NCBI RefSeq assembly: GCF_003641185.1
Contig: NZ_CP032757.1
Span: 1,054,001 to 1,118,000 of the forward strand
DNA length: 64,000 nt
Reading direction: 5' to 3'
Source: Lactiplantibacillus pentosus
GTDB taxonomy: Bacteria; Bacillota; Bacilli; Lactobacillales; Lactobacillaceae
The notes under the pieces are model-generated. The model made no database searches. It was not told the DNA's origin and saw only the letters and a list, made by a program, of their open reading frames with translations. The translations under genes and the position numbers were made by a program. This document shows positions 29,212 through 38,567 of this stretch, in pieces (within the stretch, counting starts at the first letter, position 1; each line of letters begins with the position of its first letter).

Positions 29212-30077
29212 ATTTTACTTACCAACCGGGTACGCCGTTCGAAACTAAGGCGCTAAGTGACATCAACGTGACGATTCCCACCGGTTCGTATACGGCGCTG
29301 ATTGGGCATACCGGTAGCGGCAAGTCGACCTTGCTGCAACATTTGAATGCCTTACTGAAACCCACTAGTGGGACCGTGACGATTGGTGAACGAGTGATTA
29401 CACCAACTACCAGCAACAAGGATTTGAAGCGACTTCGGCAACACGTGGGCATCGTTTTTCAATTTCCAGAAAGTCAGCTGTTTGAAGAGACGGTTGAAAA
29501 AGACATTGCCTTTGGCCCCCAGAACTTTGGCGTCAGTGAGGCAGATGCCTTGAAAACCGCCGCTGAAATGCTGGATTTGGTTGGCTTAGATGAATCACTA
29601 TTGTCGCGGTCACCTTTTGACCTGTCAGGTGGCCAAATGCGACGGGTCGCGATTGCTGGTGTTTTAGCGATGCAGCCCCAAGTGCTGGTGCTCGATGAAC
29701 CGACTGCCGGTTTGGACCCCCAAGGACGCTTGGATATGATGGAAATGTTTGCCAAACTGCGCCATGAGCGGGATTTGACGGTCGTATTGGTCACCCATCA
29801 GATGGACGACGTTGCTAATTACGCGGATAACGTCATCGTCATGGACCAGGGAAAAATCGTGAAGACCGGCACGCCACGGGATATTTTTAAAGACCCCGAA
29901 TGGCTGACGGCTCATCAATTAGGATTACCGAAGACGACTGCCTTTGCCCGGACTTTGCAAGCACAAGGCTGGCAGTTTGATACGCTGCCACTGACGGAGG
30001 ATGAATTGGCGCGCGATTTGATGCAACAATTACCACCGGCCGCCTTAGCGAAGGGGGTGGCGACCCATGATGAATAA
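29187..30077 (+). CDS. ecfA2: ECF transporter ATPase subunit A2
   Basis: The second ATPase of the ECF module: Walker [10 protein letters not shown], signature LSGGQMRR, Walker [13 protein letters not shown]. 296 residues. The start lies inside the end of ecfA1 and the end overlaps ecfT by 11 bases, so the three genes should be translated together. Confidence 0.95.
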   Translation: MAITFKQVDFTYQPGTPFETKALSDINVTIPTGSYTALIGHTGSGKSTLLQHLNALLKPTSGTVTIGERVITPTTSNKDLKRLRQHVGIVFQFPESQLFEETVEKDIAFGPQNFGVSEADALKTAAEMLDLVGLDESLLSRSPFDLSGGQMRRVAIAGVLAMQPQVLVLDEPTAGLDPQGRLDMMEMFAKLRHERDLTVVLVTHQMDDVANYADNVIVMDQGKIVKTGTPRDIFKDPEWLTAHQLGLPKTTAFARTLQAQGWQFDTLPLTEDELARDLMQQLPPAALAKGVATHDE

Positions 30078-30867
30078 ATTGATTTTTGGGCGCTACATTC
30101 CCGGCGAGTCAGTGGTCCACCACATGGACCCGCGCGCCAAGTTGTTACTGAGTTTTTACTTTATCGGGATCATTTTTATCGCCAATAATTGGCTGACGTA
30201 CGCGGTGTTGTTTGCCTTTACGCTGTTTGCGATTTATTTGTCAGGTGTCAAATGGTCGTTTTTCATCAATGGGGTTAAACCATTGATTTGGCTGATTTTG
30301 TTCACGGTGATTTTGCAGATCCTATTCAGTGCCAGTGGTGGCCACGTTTATTTCAAATGGGGCATTATTACCATTAGTCAGTTTGGACTCGTCAATGGGG
30401 TCTACATCTTCTTCCGGTTCGTGCTGATCATTTTTATGTCCACGCTCTTGACGCTAACGACGCCACCGCTGGAATTGTCGGATGCCATCGAGTATCTGCT
30501 GATGCCATTGCGGGCAGTCCGGTTTCCGGTCTATGAAGTGGCGCTGATGCTCTCAATTGCGTTACGCTTTGTGCCAACATTGATGGACGAAACCGAGAAA
30601 ATCATGAATGCCCAACGTGCGCGTGGTGTCGACTTCGGTGAGGGCAATATTTTTCAACAAATGCGTGCCGTCGTGCCACTACTGATTCCACTATTTGTCA
30701 GCTCATTCAACCGGGCTGAAGATTTAGCTACGGCCATGGAAGCCCGTGGTTATCAGGGTGGCGAAGGCCGCAGCAAGTATCGAATTCTCAAGTGGCATGC
30801 TCGTGACACTTGGGCGACCGTGAGCTTTGCGGTATTAACGGTCGTATTGGTCTTTTTACGAGCCTAA
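30067..30867 (+). CDS. ecfT: ECF transporter transmembrane subunit T
   Basis: EcfT couples ATP hydrolysis to tilting of the vitamin-binding S component. 266 residues, about five to six membrane segments, and the two Ala-Arg-Gly coupling motifs ([10 protein letters not shown] and [10 protein letters not shown]) that bind the ATPases. The start is the first of two adjacent ATG codons. Confidence 0.95.
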   Translation: MMNKLIFGRYIPGESVVHHMDPRAKLLLSFYFIGIIFIANNWLTYAVLFAFTLFAIYLSGVKWSFFINGVKPLIWLILFTVILQILFSASGGHVYFKWGIITISQFGLVNGVYIFFRFVLIIFMSTLLTLTTPPLELSDAIEYLLMPLRAVRFPVYEVALMLSIALRFVPTLMDETEKIMNAQRARGVDFGEGNIFQQMRAVVPLLIPLFVSSFNRAEDLATAMEARGYQGGEGRSKYRILKWHARDTWATVSFAVLTVVLVFLRA

Positions 30868-30880
30868 AACAAGTCAATTC

Positions 30881-30915
30881 AACGTGGGCGTCAGACGATG
30901 GCGGCCCACGTTTTT
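30881..30915 (+). terminator. Terminator after ecfT
   Basis: AACGTGGGC (30881-30889) pairs with GCCCACGTT (30904-30912), followed by T. It lies just before the truA ribosome binding site, so it may act as a partial terminator. Confidence 0.75.
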
Positions 30916-30933
30916 AAATGATGGAGGGATACT

Positions 30934-31722
30934 GTGACGACGCGTTATAAAGTTGTTTTAGCGTATGACGGAACTAATTTTGCAGGATTTCAACGCCAAC
31001 CACACCAACGGACGGTCGAACAAGTTCTGACGAAGGCGGTCAATAAAATGGCGAAGGACCCGGCCGAACCGATTGTGATCTATGGTGCTGGGCGGACGGA
31101 TGCCGGCGTACACGCCTTTGGCCAAACGCTACATTTTGACTTGCCATATGAAATCAAGCCAGAGGGGGTCCGACGGGGATTAAACAGTATGCTGCCCACG
31201 GACATGATTATCAAGGCCGTGTCAATCGTGGCGCCGGACTTTCATGCGCGCTACGATACCGTTGGCAAGCGCTACTGGTATCGGGCCTACCAGAATGAAT
31301 TTGTCGACCCGTTTAAACGCCACTATACGGGACACTTCAAATTCCATGCCGACATTGAGCGGATTCAACAGGCGATTGGTGATCTAGAAGGACGCCATGA
31401 TTTTTCGACCTTCGTGGCATCCGGGTCGCAAGCACATGACCACGTACGAGAGATTTATTCTGCCAAAGCGTGGGCGCTACCGGATGAAGATGAGATTCAA
31501 TTCGAATTTTGTGGCAGCGGCTTTTTATATAACCAGGTGCGTATCATGGTGGCCGTCCTGATGGAAATCGGGCAAGGCCGCCGCGCAGTCGACTGTATTC
31601 CAGCCTTGCTAGCGACTAAGGATCGTGAACAGGCCCGCGGAACGGCACCAGCGGCTGGACTTTATATGAAAAAAGTGTATTATGAACAAAATGAATTACA
31701 AGCAGATTTGATTAAGTATTGA
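30934..31722 (+). CDS. truA: tRNA pseudouridine synthase A
   Basis: It modifies uridines 38-40 in the anticodon stem of tRNAs. The catalytic aspartate lies in GAGRTDAGVHA. The N-terminal VVLAYDGTNFAGFQRQP is typical. 262 residues, GTG start after GGAGGG. The order ecf-truA-rplM-rpsI is conserved in many Firmicutes. Confidence 0.96.
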   Translation: MTTRYKVVLAYDGTNFAGFQRQPHQRTVEQVLTKAVNKMAKDPAEPIVIYGAGRTDAGVHAFGQTLHFDLPYEIKPEGVRRGLNSMLPTDMIIKAVSIVAPDFHARYDTVGKRYWYRAYQNEFVDPFKRHYTGHFKFHADIERIQQAIGDLEGRHDFSTFVASGSQAHDHVREIYSAKAWALPDEDEIQFEFCGSGFLYNQVRIMVAVLMEIGQGRRAVDCIPALLATKDREQARGTAPAAGLYMKKVYYEQNELQADLIKY

Positions 31723-31747
31723 CTTCTATGGCTAAGTTAGGTAAACT
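31719..31747 (+). promoter_or_regulatory. rplM promoter
   Basis: TTGACT (31719-31724) and TAAACT (31742-31747) are 17 bp apart; the -35 overlaps the truA stop codon. Confidence 0.6.
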
Positions 31748-31753
31748 AATCGT

Positions 31754-31812
31754 TGGTATTGTTTGCCCCACGATAAGCCCCGGAAATCTTATTGAGTGTC
31801 AAACAAACACAG
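31754..31812 (+). promoter_or_regulatory. L13 ribosomal protein leader
   Basis: A 7-bp stem TTGTTTG/CAAACAA (31759-31765 with 31800-31806) encloses a second stem GATAAG/CTTATT (31772-31777 with 31788-31793). The position just before rplM matches the L13 leader described in Firmicutes, thought to mediate autoregulation. Confidence 0.65.
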
Positions 31813-31830
31813 AAAATGGAGGAACACAAC

Positions 31831-32274
31831 GTGCGTACAACATATATGGCTAAACCAGGTGAAATTGATCGTAAATGGTATGTAGTTGATGCAACCGATG
31901 TACCTTTGGGTCGTCTTTCAACTGTCGTCGCATCAATCTTGCGTGGTAAGAACAAACCTACCTTTACCCCTAACGTGGATACTGGTGATAACGTTATCGT
32001 TATTAATGCAAGCAAGGTCGCTTTAACTGGGAAGAAAGCAGAACGGAAGATTTATTATCATCATACTGCTTATGCTGGTGGTTTAAAGGAACGGACTGCC
32101 GGTGACTTCTTAGCAAAGGAACCTACTAAATTGATTGAAACTTCAGTTAAGGGTATGCTTCCTCACAACTCTTTAGGCCACAAGATGGGCTTGAAGTTGC
32201 ATGTTTATGCTGGTGCAGAACATACGCAACAAGCGCAAAAGCCTGAAGTTTTGGACATCACTAACTTAATCTAA
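31831..32274 (+). CDS. rplM: 50S ribosomal protein L13
   Basis: An early-assembly large-subunit protein. The GTG at 31831 is chosen (147 residues, [20 protein letters not shown]) because TGGAGGA lies 8 bases upstream; the frame is open 13 codons further through the leader. Signature [13 protein letters not shown]. Confidence 0.97.
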   Translation: MRTTYMAKPGEIDRKWYVVDATDVPLGRLSTVVASILRGKNKPTFTPNVDTGDNVIVINASKVALTGKKAERKIYYHHTAYAGGLKERTAGDFLAKEPTKLIETSVKGMLPHNSLGHKMGLKLHVYAGAEHTQQAQKPEVLDITNLI

Positions 32275-32287
32275 GGAGGAAACTACA

Positions 32288-32680
32288 TTGGCTCAAGTAC
32301 AATATCGCGGCACAGGCCGTCGTAAAGATTCAGTAGCCCGCGTACGCTTAGTACCAGGTACTGGTAAAATTGTTATGAATGACAAATCTGTTGAAGATTA
32401 CATTCCATTTGCAGATATTCGCAAGGAATTGTTACAACCATTCGAAGTAACTGAAACAACTGATCAATATGATGTTTTAGTTAACGTTAATGGTGGTGGC
32501 TTCCATGGTCAAGCCGGCGCAACTCGTCATGGGATCGCTCGTGCTTTGCTCGAAGTTGACCCAGATTTCCGTACTCCTTTGAAGCGCGCGGGTCTCTTAA
32601 CTCGTGATGCTCGTATGAAGGAACGTAAGAAGCCAGGTTTGAAGAAAGCCCGGAAAGCTTCACAATTCTCAAAACGTTAA
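32288..32680 (+). CDS. rpsI: 30S ribosomal protein S9
   Basis: S9 reaches P-site tRNA with its C-terminal tail. 130 residues: [17 protein letters not shown] at the start, [19 protein letters not shown], and the tail ending QFSKR. TTG start after AAGGAGG. Confidence 0.98.
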   Translation: MAQVQYRGTGRRKDSVARVRLVPGTGKIVMNDKSVEDYIPFADIRKELLQPFEVTETTDQYDVLVNVNGGGFHGQAGATRHGIARALLEVDPDFRTPLKRAGLLTRDARMKERKKPGLKKARKASQFSKR

Positions 32681-32724
32681 TATTATCCAAAAACGTTGGT
32701 ATAACAACATTTTCTGGCTATATG

Positions 32725-32758
32725 AGAAAGCACCTGTCTGCGGACGGGTGCTTTTTTT
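32725..32758 (+). terminator. Terminator after rpsI
   Basis: AAAGCACCTGTC pairs with GACGGGTGCTTT (one G-U) around TGCG, followed by a T run. Downstream of it the accessory region begins. Confidence 0.92.
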
Positions 32759-32851
32759 GGCAAAAATATCAAATAATGGCAGGATATAGTGTAACAAGGC
32801 AAGCGCTTGATGGCTAGGAACGTGATGTGGTAAGTCTTTTGAATCTTGATA

Positions 32852-33694
32852 CTAATCTTTAATTTTCTTGGTTAGATTGAGAAGTGTTTCAAGTACTGTG
32901 GTATAGTCAAGTTCCTTTGCATAGTCGTATTGTCGGCGGTATTGTTGCCATGAAGTGCATAGACTTTCAGAATTAGATAGGGCATTAATTTCAGAAACGC
33001 GATTCTCAACGGTTTTCGTTGGAATGTGGTCAAATGCAGCACTCTTGAAAAATTCTTTTGTTAGAAGTGTTTGCTGGATATCCTGTTGATAGAGTATCGA
33101 TAATGAGTAAACGTCGAATAAATCTTTAGCTCGAGTGTTTAGCATACCATGATTTAGAAACGCAGATAATTTATCCGCTAATATTTTTTCGACTGGAATG
33201 GCATAAATTTTAAATGATTCATCACTATTTAAAATACTTTTATGGTTAAGCGTGATTGGAATTGTTTCGTAGTGGTTACCTTTGGAAATATCTAATTTGA
33301 CGTTGATTTTGCTTTTACCCATTTTGGCTAATAAAGTAACCCGAATTCCAGGATAATCATCATCAAGTTGTTTTTGCACGATTGACTTAATGCTAAAGCC
33401 GATATAATCATCGGATTTTTCAAAAACTTCATTGAGGATGGTTTTTAATCGATTTGGTTGTAAAGTTGGCCCAATATAGATTGCATCTAAATCCTGAGTC
33501 ATCCTGTTTTCAATTCCAACTAAACTTTGAATTTCAAATCCACCTTTAAGCACAAAGTAATGGCCATAATCAGATTCAGAAATCTGCTTTAAAAAATGTT
33601 CTAGAAAAAATAGTTTCTGAAAATGTTGAATATTATAGCCTAGTTCACGAGCACGTTTGCTGATTTGTGGTAAAATTTTATCCACTTCTGTCAT
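32852..33694 (-). CDS. abiEii: AbiEii-type nucleotidyltransferase toxin
   Basis: The toxin of the type IV AbiE toxin-antitoxin and abortive-infection system, a GTP-binding nucleotidyltransferase. The AbiEii motifs are visible: YFVLKGGFEIQSL, RMTQDLDAIYIG and a downstream EKILADKLSAFLNHG region. 280 residues, normal length. It overlaps the antitoxin gene by four bases (ATGA). Bases around it look more A/T-rich than the ribosomal genes, consistent with horizontal gain. Confidence 0.88.
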   Translation of the reverse strand: MTEVDKILPQISKRARELGYNIQHFQKLFFLEHFLKQISESDYGHYFVLKGGFEIQSLVGIENRMTQDLDAIYIGPTLQPNRLKTILNEVFEKSDDYIGFSIKSIVQKQLDDDYPGIRVTLLAKMGKSKINVKLDISKGNHYETIPITLNHKSILNSDESFKIYAIPVEKILADKLSAFLNHGMLNTRAKDLFDVYSLSILYQQDIQQTLLTKEFFKSAAFDHIPTKTVENRVSEINALSNSESLCTSWQQYRRQYDYAKELDYTTVLETLLNLTKKIKD

Positions 33695-34284
33695 TGTTGA
33701 TAAACCTCCATTACTTTTAGTAACGTACTGTTAGGATATAAGTTGTTTTTGAGCTCAGTTAATGCTCTGATTTGTGCTGCAGCAGGTGAACTGGCCAAAT
33801 ATCTTTGTAGGGCATCATTTTTGATGTAGGGTTGGAGTTGCTTTGATTCCCAAACATCGAGTAATGTTCGCTCTTTAGAATAGACATTGACCGTACCGCC
33901 ATTTTCGGTTTGGCGGGTTGTGATGTCAAGTAAATAACGATTCTTTGAAAGGTAGCGCGCATTGAGATGGTATTTGGTGATAGCTGACGAGCTTGGGTGA
34001 TAGCCTTGTGGAAAAGTCACATCATAATGCAGCGGCATTTCATCAGTTAAATCATAAATAATCAAGGCACTAACTAATGACAAGATACCACGAGAGAATT
34101 TTTGACTGATTAAGCTAAATTCATCAAGTAGATAGCCGGGAAAAACATAAATACCACGGTCAACCTTTTCGATAGCCCCATCGGTTGATAACTTCCGAAT
34201 TTGATCTTTTGATAGTCCGTATTCTCGCGCAGTTTTAAAAGTAAATGTTGGAAAATCACGTTCAAGTCTCCTTAAATCATCCAT
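33691..34284 (-). CDS. abiEi: AbiEi-type antitoxin and autorepressor
   Basis: 197 residues. N-terminal winged helix-turn-helix (FKTAREYGLSKDQIRKL, DRGIYVFPGYLLDE), then the antitoxin C-terminal domain. In studied AbiE systems AbiEi represses the operon by binding inverted repeats and neutralises the toxin without a stable complex. A 12-bp inverted repeat just upstream fits as its operator. It sits upstream of the toxin gene and overlaps it by four bases. Confidence 0.87.
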   Translation of the reverse strand: MDDLRRLERDFPTFTFKTAREYGLSKDQIRKLSTDGAIEKVDRGIYVFPGYLLDEFSLISQKFSRGILSLVSALIIYDLTDEMPLHYDVTFPQGYHPSSSAITKYHLNARYLSKNRYLLDITTRQTENGGTVNVYSKERTLLDVWESKQLQPYIKNDALQRYLASSPAAAQIRALTELKNNLYPNSTLLKVMEVYQQ

Positions 34285-34299
34285 GATTGTGAAAGCCTC

Positions 34300-34337
34300 C
34301 CTATATACTATGTTTCATGATGTTTATAGTATATAGG
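34300..34337 (-). promoter_or_regulatory. Palindromic operator and promoter of abiE
   Basis: CCTATATACTAT (34300-34311) and ATAGTATATAGG (34326-34337) form a perfect 12-bp inverted repeat with a 14-base spacer, 16 bases before the abiEi start. The T/A-rich arms contain -10-like sequences on the minus strand (TATAGT, TATATA). Confidence 0.7.
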
Positions 34338-34661
34338 GTGGGAGGGAGACATGCAACTTTTAATGTGTTTTCTGAGGATGGACCTAATTATTTATCAAAA
34401 AGCATAGCGTCTGCAGTGATTACGATGCGCCACGATGGTAGTAACTGCCAGCACTTGCTAGTCTGGAATTGTCGCGTTCTCTTGGTGACGATTTACCACA
34501 GTTCTTTTTCATGTGGGAACAACTAGGTATGGTGGGTGGACATCATCATGTTTAAACCTGCGCGATTTATAGTTAGTTGCTAACAATCAAGTCGTATTCG
34601 CAAAAGCTTGCATACCTGTACGTAAAATTGTCTAATTAAAGTTAGAGAAAGGGTGAATGCC
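34338..34661. other. Gene-free accessory stretch
   Basis: Between the abiE operator and the antitoxin relic I see no convincing gene or RNA. A 69-codon frame beginning at 34317 has no ribosome binding site or recognisable product. Confidence 0.5.
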
Positions 34662-34899
34662 ATGCGTGCGGTCCCATACAGCAAGTTTCAACGGAATCTT
34701 AGTAAACTACATGAAACAAGTTAATCATGATTCTGATCTGCTGCTGGTAACGATGAAACAGCCTGAGAATGCAATAGTGGTTATCGGAAAACGCGATTAC
34801 GATGCCATGCAAGAAACGATGTATCTGTTATCGAGTGAAAAAACGCGCGCTGAGATTAAGCGCGGCGCCGCACAGTTCAATGATCATAGTGGTGGATAG
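34662..34899 (+). pseudogene. YefM/Phd-family antitoxin relic, frameshifted
   Basis: The ATG at 34662 encodes MRAVPYSKFQRNLSK, then the frame fails. One extra base at about 34707 moves the homology to the frame that reads YMKQVNHDSDLLLVTMKQ, then AIVVIGKRDYDAMQETMYLL. Joined, these form a normal YefM-type antitoxin of about 79 residues. No RelE/YoeB-like toxin follows. With the toxin gone, loss of the antitoxin frame carries no cost, which fits decay. Confidence 0.8.
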
Positions 34900-35108
34900 T
34901 ATAATCTCGTCCTTGAAATATCATTATTAATCATTCTGACCAATGAACAGACATGGTCGCAGGGCCCAACGCACCAGTACCGCTGGAAAGTGGCAGTATG
35001 AAATTTCTACGGCCGTTCTGTCAGTGAGTGACGACGATAAGCGATTATTGAGGATATAGGACTGTTGAAATGAATTAAGGACGTTAATTTTGGAGGAGGG
35101 ATAGACCG

Positions 35109-35780
35109 ATGGATGATGAATCACTAAGTTATGCCAAACAACACAAACTGGAATTTTGGGAGATGCTCGTTAAAGATAGTCCAGTCAATCAGCGACAAAA
35201 AGCGATTTTTATGGCGGGCACACCTGGAGCGGGGAAGACGGAAGTCGCTGAAGAGTTTGCGAAACTTGGCACCGGACTAGTGCGATTGGATGCGGATTGG
35301 TTCAGGCAATATTTTCCTGGCTATACTGGTCAGAACGCTGCCGATTTTCAGCGAGGATCAGCCTGGTTAGTGGACTGGTGTTTCACACGCCTGATTAAAA
35401 AACACTATTCGTTTATCCTTGATGGGACGTTTGCTTTCTCGCGTGCCACCATGAATATTCAGCGCGCGCTAGATCATGATTACGACACGACCATCTATTT
35501 TGTCAGTCAAGATCCAGTGGTTGCCTGGGATTTCACTAAAGCTCGCGCGATTAAAGCCGGCCGGGTTGTCCCTAAAGAGCGGTTCATCAATGCTTATGAC
35601 AAGTCTCAAACCAATGTCGCGGAAGCCAAGCGCTTGTTTGGCGACAAAATTGAATTATCTTTAATCCTGAAAAATTATCAAGATGATATTGAGGATATCG
35701 TGGAAGATGTTGAGAATATTGACCTGATTCTGCCCACCTTGTTTAGCAAAACTGAATTGGAGGCCCGTTTAAATGATTGA
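35109..35780 (+). CDS. Zeta-toxin family kinase
   Basis: A 223-residue P-loop kinase-like protein. Walker A MAGTPGAGKTEVAEEF, then VRLDADWFRQYFPGY, as in zeta toxins that phosphorylate UDP-N-acetylglucosamine, and a later RAIKAGRVVPKERF segment. No epsilon-like antitoxin gene precedes it; instead a 52-codon ORF overlaps its end. AGGAGGG lies upstream. It may be a chromosomal zeta-like enzyme without toxin function; that cannot be settled from sequence. Confidence 0.82.
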   Translation: MDDESLSYAKQHKLEFWEMLVKDSPVNQRQKAIFMAGTPGAGKTEVAEEFAKLGTGLVRLDADWFRQYFPGYTGQNAADFQRGSAWLVDWCFTRLIKKHYSFILDGTFAFSRATMNIQRALDHDYDTTIYFVSQDPVVAWDFTKARAIKAGRVVPKERFINAYDKSQTNVAEAKRLFGDKIELSLILKNYQDDIEDIVEDVENIDLILPTLFSKTELEARLND

Positions 35781-35931
35781 AAAAAAAGAAGTCGATGCCA
35801 TTATGGCAAAATATAATCATGATTTTGCGTTATTTTCACAACAGGCGACGCGTAAAGAATATAAAACGGTGCTTCATTACGTGGCTCAACAGGCTAACAA
35901 GAAACAACGTCAGGTCGCCGGACTAGAATAG
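35773..35931 (+). CDS. Small protein overlapping the zeta-family gene
   Basis: A 52-codon frame beginning MIEKKEVDAIMAKYNHDF and ending RQVAGLE. Its ATG overlaps the end of the zeta-like gene by 8 bases, and TTGGAGG lies about 13 bases upstream. The sequence looks helical and highly charged. I do not recognise the family. The tight overlap suggests a functional partner, possibly an antitoxin placed downstream instead of upstream. Confidence 0.55.
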   Translation: MIEKKEVDAIMAKYNHDFALFSQQATRKEYKTVLHYVAQQANKKQRQVAGLE

Positions 35932-36092
35932 CTATGCGTGACAAGCACGACGATTATTTTATGAATAACGTTATGTTGTCTTACAATTCAGGCGTATCGA
36001 AATTCCAAACGAGTGCGCCGCTAGCTGCATCATTTGAAATCACCCATCGCTCAGTGGCCTAAATGCACTGCATTGCACTTGCATCCGAACTA

Positions 36093-36147
36093 AAAAATCA
36101 CGTTCACCCACCAACACAACTGTTGGATCGGGCTGAACGTGATTTTT
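36093..36147. terminator. Bidirectional terminator between the zeta pair and degV
   Basis: AAAAATCACGTTCA (36093-36106) pairs perfectly with 36134-36147; an inner stem CCAACA/TGTTGG extends it. T runs flank it on both strands. Confidence 0.92.
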
Positions 36148-36150
36148 AAT

Positions 36151-37020
36151 TTATTGACGTTTAGTTTTTCCAAATGAGAAGACGGCGACACAACCCAGGC
36201 CAGTGTGACTCGTAATGGTCGGTCCGATGTTTGCGAGAATGATTTCGGCGTTAGGAAGTTTGGCTAGGATCTGGTCACGAACCGTTTGTGCTGCATCATC
36301 GGCATCGCTAGTTGCGACAATAATGCGCGGGTCGTCTTGATTACGACAATCAGCCAGCGTGTTTTTCACGAGGGCTGATAATGAACGACGCCGTGAACGC
36401 ACTTTTTGAACTGGGCGCAAATGGCCTTGGGGATCGACATCCATGACTGGCTTGATTTGTAGTAATGAACCGACTGTGGCCGATGTCCGGGAAACGCGCC
36501 CACCATGGTACAGGTAGTTGAGATCATCGACCGTGAACCACTGATGATAGTACAGACGGTTGGCCGTCAGCCAGGTTGCAAGTTCGTCAATTGGCATCCC
36601 AGCGTTGCGTTTGTCGATGGCGTCGAGTAACATTAACCCTTCACCACAACAAGCCGCTAAGGAGTCGACCAGATAGATTTTAGCGTCCGGGTAGTCTTGT
36701 AGGAGCATCGTTTTAGCTTGCTCAGCGTTGTTAAACGTCCCGCTCAAGCCGGATGAAAAGCCGAGGTACAGGATTGGCGTTCCAGCTTGGACGTACGGTT
36801 TGAAGAATTCGACAAACTGGCCGATATTGATTTGGGCGGTCGAGGGCATGACGCCGTTACCGATCTGTTGATAGAACTGGTCTAAATTAAAATGGTGTCC
36901 CAGATCATCCACGTATTCCTGGTTATTAATGGTGACGTTCATGGACACAAAGTGCACGTCATTGTCCTGAAGCAGTTGATATGGTAAATCAACGGTTGAA
37001 TCTGTTAATAACTGATACAT
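36151..37020 (-). CDS. DegV family fatty-acid-binding protein
   Basis: DegV/FakB proteins bind a fatty acid and present it to the kinase FakA for incorporation into lipids. 289 residues. The N terminus YQLLTDSTVDLPYQL and the YLGFSSGLSGTFNNA motif line the acyl pocket. AAGGGAG precedes the ATG. One of several paralogues usual in lactobacilli; which fatty acid it prefers cannot be told. Confidence 0.9.
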   Translation of the reverse strand: MYQLLTDSTVDLPYQLLQDNDVHFVSMNVTINNQEYVDDLGHHFNLDQFYQQIGNGVMPSTAQINIGQFVEFFKPYVQAGTPILYLGFSSGLSGTFNNAEQAKTMLLQDYPDAKIYLVDSLAACCGEGLMLLDAIDKRNAGMPIDELATWLTANRLYYHQWFTVDDLNYLYHGGRVSRTSATVGSLLQIKPVMDVDPQGHLRPVQKVRSRRRSLSALVKNTLADCRNQDDPRIIVATSDADDAAQTVRDQILAKLPNAEIILANIGPTITSHTGLGCVAVFSFGKTKRQ

Positions 37021-37198
37021 ATGCGTTCTCCCTTAAATAGTCTTACCGTTACATTGTACGCTTATTTACGGTGGCGTGTGGGATTTATCATGAAAATGAA
37101 TCGGTTATTTCTGAAAGCCTCACAGGTGTTGTGCACGAACTGTTGTGGCAAACGAAAAGTGGCAATGCTTGCCGAAACAGGCTATGCGACGGCTGAAG

Positions 37199-38305
37199 CT
37201 AGTCGAGGAGTCGCGACAAACTGATCGTCAAAACGCGGTCGATGGCGTCGGGTTGTTGCTGGCGATATGCTGCGGCCCCGGTTTCATACAGCAAGTGCAA
37301 CTGATGACCGTGAACGGTGATTTGTTCCAGCTGCGGTGGTAACCGATACGTGGCCATGACGGTCGGAGCCGGCGCTGCTGAAGCAGCCGCCATTTTGAGT
37401 ATGACTAATTTTGACGCGTGCTGACCGTATGATTGTGAGCATAAGGCGTACTCACGATAAAACGTGATGCCTTGGAGGTTGGCAGGTAAATTGCCTTGCC
37501 AGTCGCTGACAGCGCGTTGCAATCGGTGCTTGTGCGGTGCATTTGAATTTGCGGTTGGTGCTGCGGCAATCGGGTGACCAGCCGCGTTTAATCGAAAACG
37601 GGCCATCAGGGTGGGATGGCCAGATTTGAATTGCCCAACGTACAGCGCCTGGTGATGATACGTCAGCATCGAGGCGTTGGATAAGTTCGGCAGTAGCCAG
37701 CGTTGTTGGTAATGTACGGCCCGCATCGTCACTGGATTAAAGCGGTGGACGGTGGCTAATGGCAGACTGGCGATAAGGCCGTGATTACGACGATGACTAC
37801 ATAGCCAGATCCGGCGGTGACGCGGGTCGTACGCGATACCACCAACGTGTGGTTTACCGCGTAATAGGACGGTGTTTTCCAAGCGGTTGGTGCGACGATT
37901 TTGAACGTAAATCACTGATTGCGTTTGACCAGTGGCATCGTACGCGGTGATGAGGCGATAGCGACCGGCGAGTGTCATGCCTTGTGGAATCATATTGGGT
38001 GACGTGACTAACGCACCGTTGTGCAGGTTACGCGACAAGGTAGTTTGCAAACCCGGCTGAACGGTGGCGGTAGCCGGGGACAGCGGTGAGTCGGATGAAA
38101 TGAGCCGTGCTAAGTCCGGATAGTGCTGAATCGTTTGATTCAAGGTCGTGGGTGAAAAAACGGCGGTCGTTGACGTGGTGCGACTCGGATTAAACGGGGT
38201 CGGTAGAACAGGTCGGACCCGGCTAGCGTCAGCGGACGTGACTGCTAGCGTGATGATTGCAACTAGTGTCAACCAGCCTAAACCCCAATAGTGATTCTTT
38301 CGCAT
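37199..38305 (-). CDS. Secreted protein of unknown function, possible beta-propeller
   Basis: 368 residues from the ATG at 38305. N-terminal signal peptide (MRKNHYWGLGWLTLVAIITL, cleavage likely near TSADA). The mature part has motifs such as HVGGIAYDPRHRRIWLCSH and repeated aromatic-rich strands like those of secreted propeller proteins, but I cannot name the family. The frame is open 46 codons upstream; the start is placed downstream of an extended -10, TGCTATAGT, whose transcript would begin near 38329. Confidence 0.6.
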   Translation of the reverse strand: MRKNHYWGLGWLTLVAIITLAVTSADASRVRPVLPTPFNPSRTTSTTAVFSPTTLNQTIQHYPDLARLISSDSPLSPATATVQPGLQTTLSRNLHNGALVTSPNMIPQGMTLAGRYRLITAYDATGQTQSVIYVQNRRTNRLENTVLLRGKPHVGGIAYDPRHRRIWLCSHRRNHGLIASLPLATVHRFNPVTMRAVHYQQRWLLPNLSNASMLTYHHQALYVGQFKSGHPTLMARFRLNAAGHPIAAAPTANSNAPHKHRLQRAVSDWQGNLPANLQGITFYREYALCSQSYGQHASKLVILKMAAASAAPAPTVMATYRLPPQLEQITVHGHQLHLLYETGAAAYRQQQPDAIDRVLTISLSRLLD

Positions 38306-38486
38306 AACCTCGCCCCCCAAGCGTTGTTTAGTCATACTATAGCATGGGACCCCGGAGAGATTGTTCACGAGCAGAAGGTTAGTTAAATAACAAAATGAGT
38401 GATGAGGAAAAATCAAAAAGTTGTTAAAATGAAACTGGCTCACATTTTAATTTAATTATATTTACATATTCTCTTGAAATTCTTAA

Positions 38487-38514
38487 TTAACAACCGGATA
38501 ATAGTCGGTATAAA
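38487..38514 (+). promoter_or_regulatory. Promoter of the malate/lactate dehydrogenase gene
   Basis: TTAACA (38487-38492) and TATAAA (38509-38514) with a 16-bp spacer; GTCG/CGAC flank the -10 as a short inverted repeat. Confidence 0.55.
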
Positions 38515-38567
38515 AACGACCGGCAACTCATCTGGTATACGGCCTTAATTATGGAGGATGACATCAT

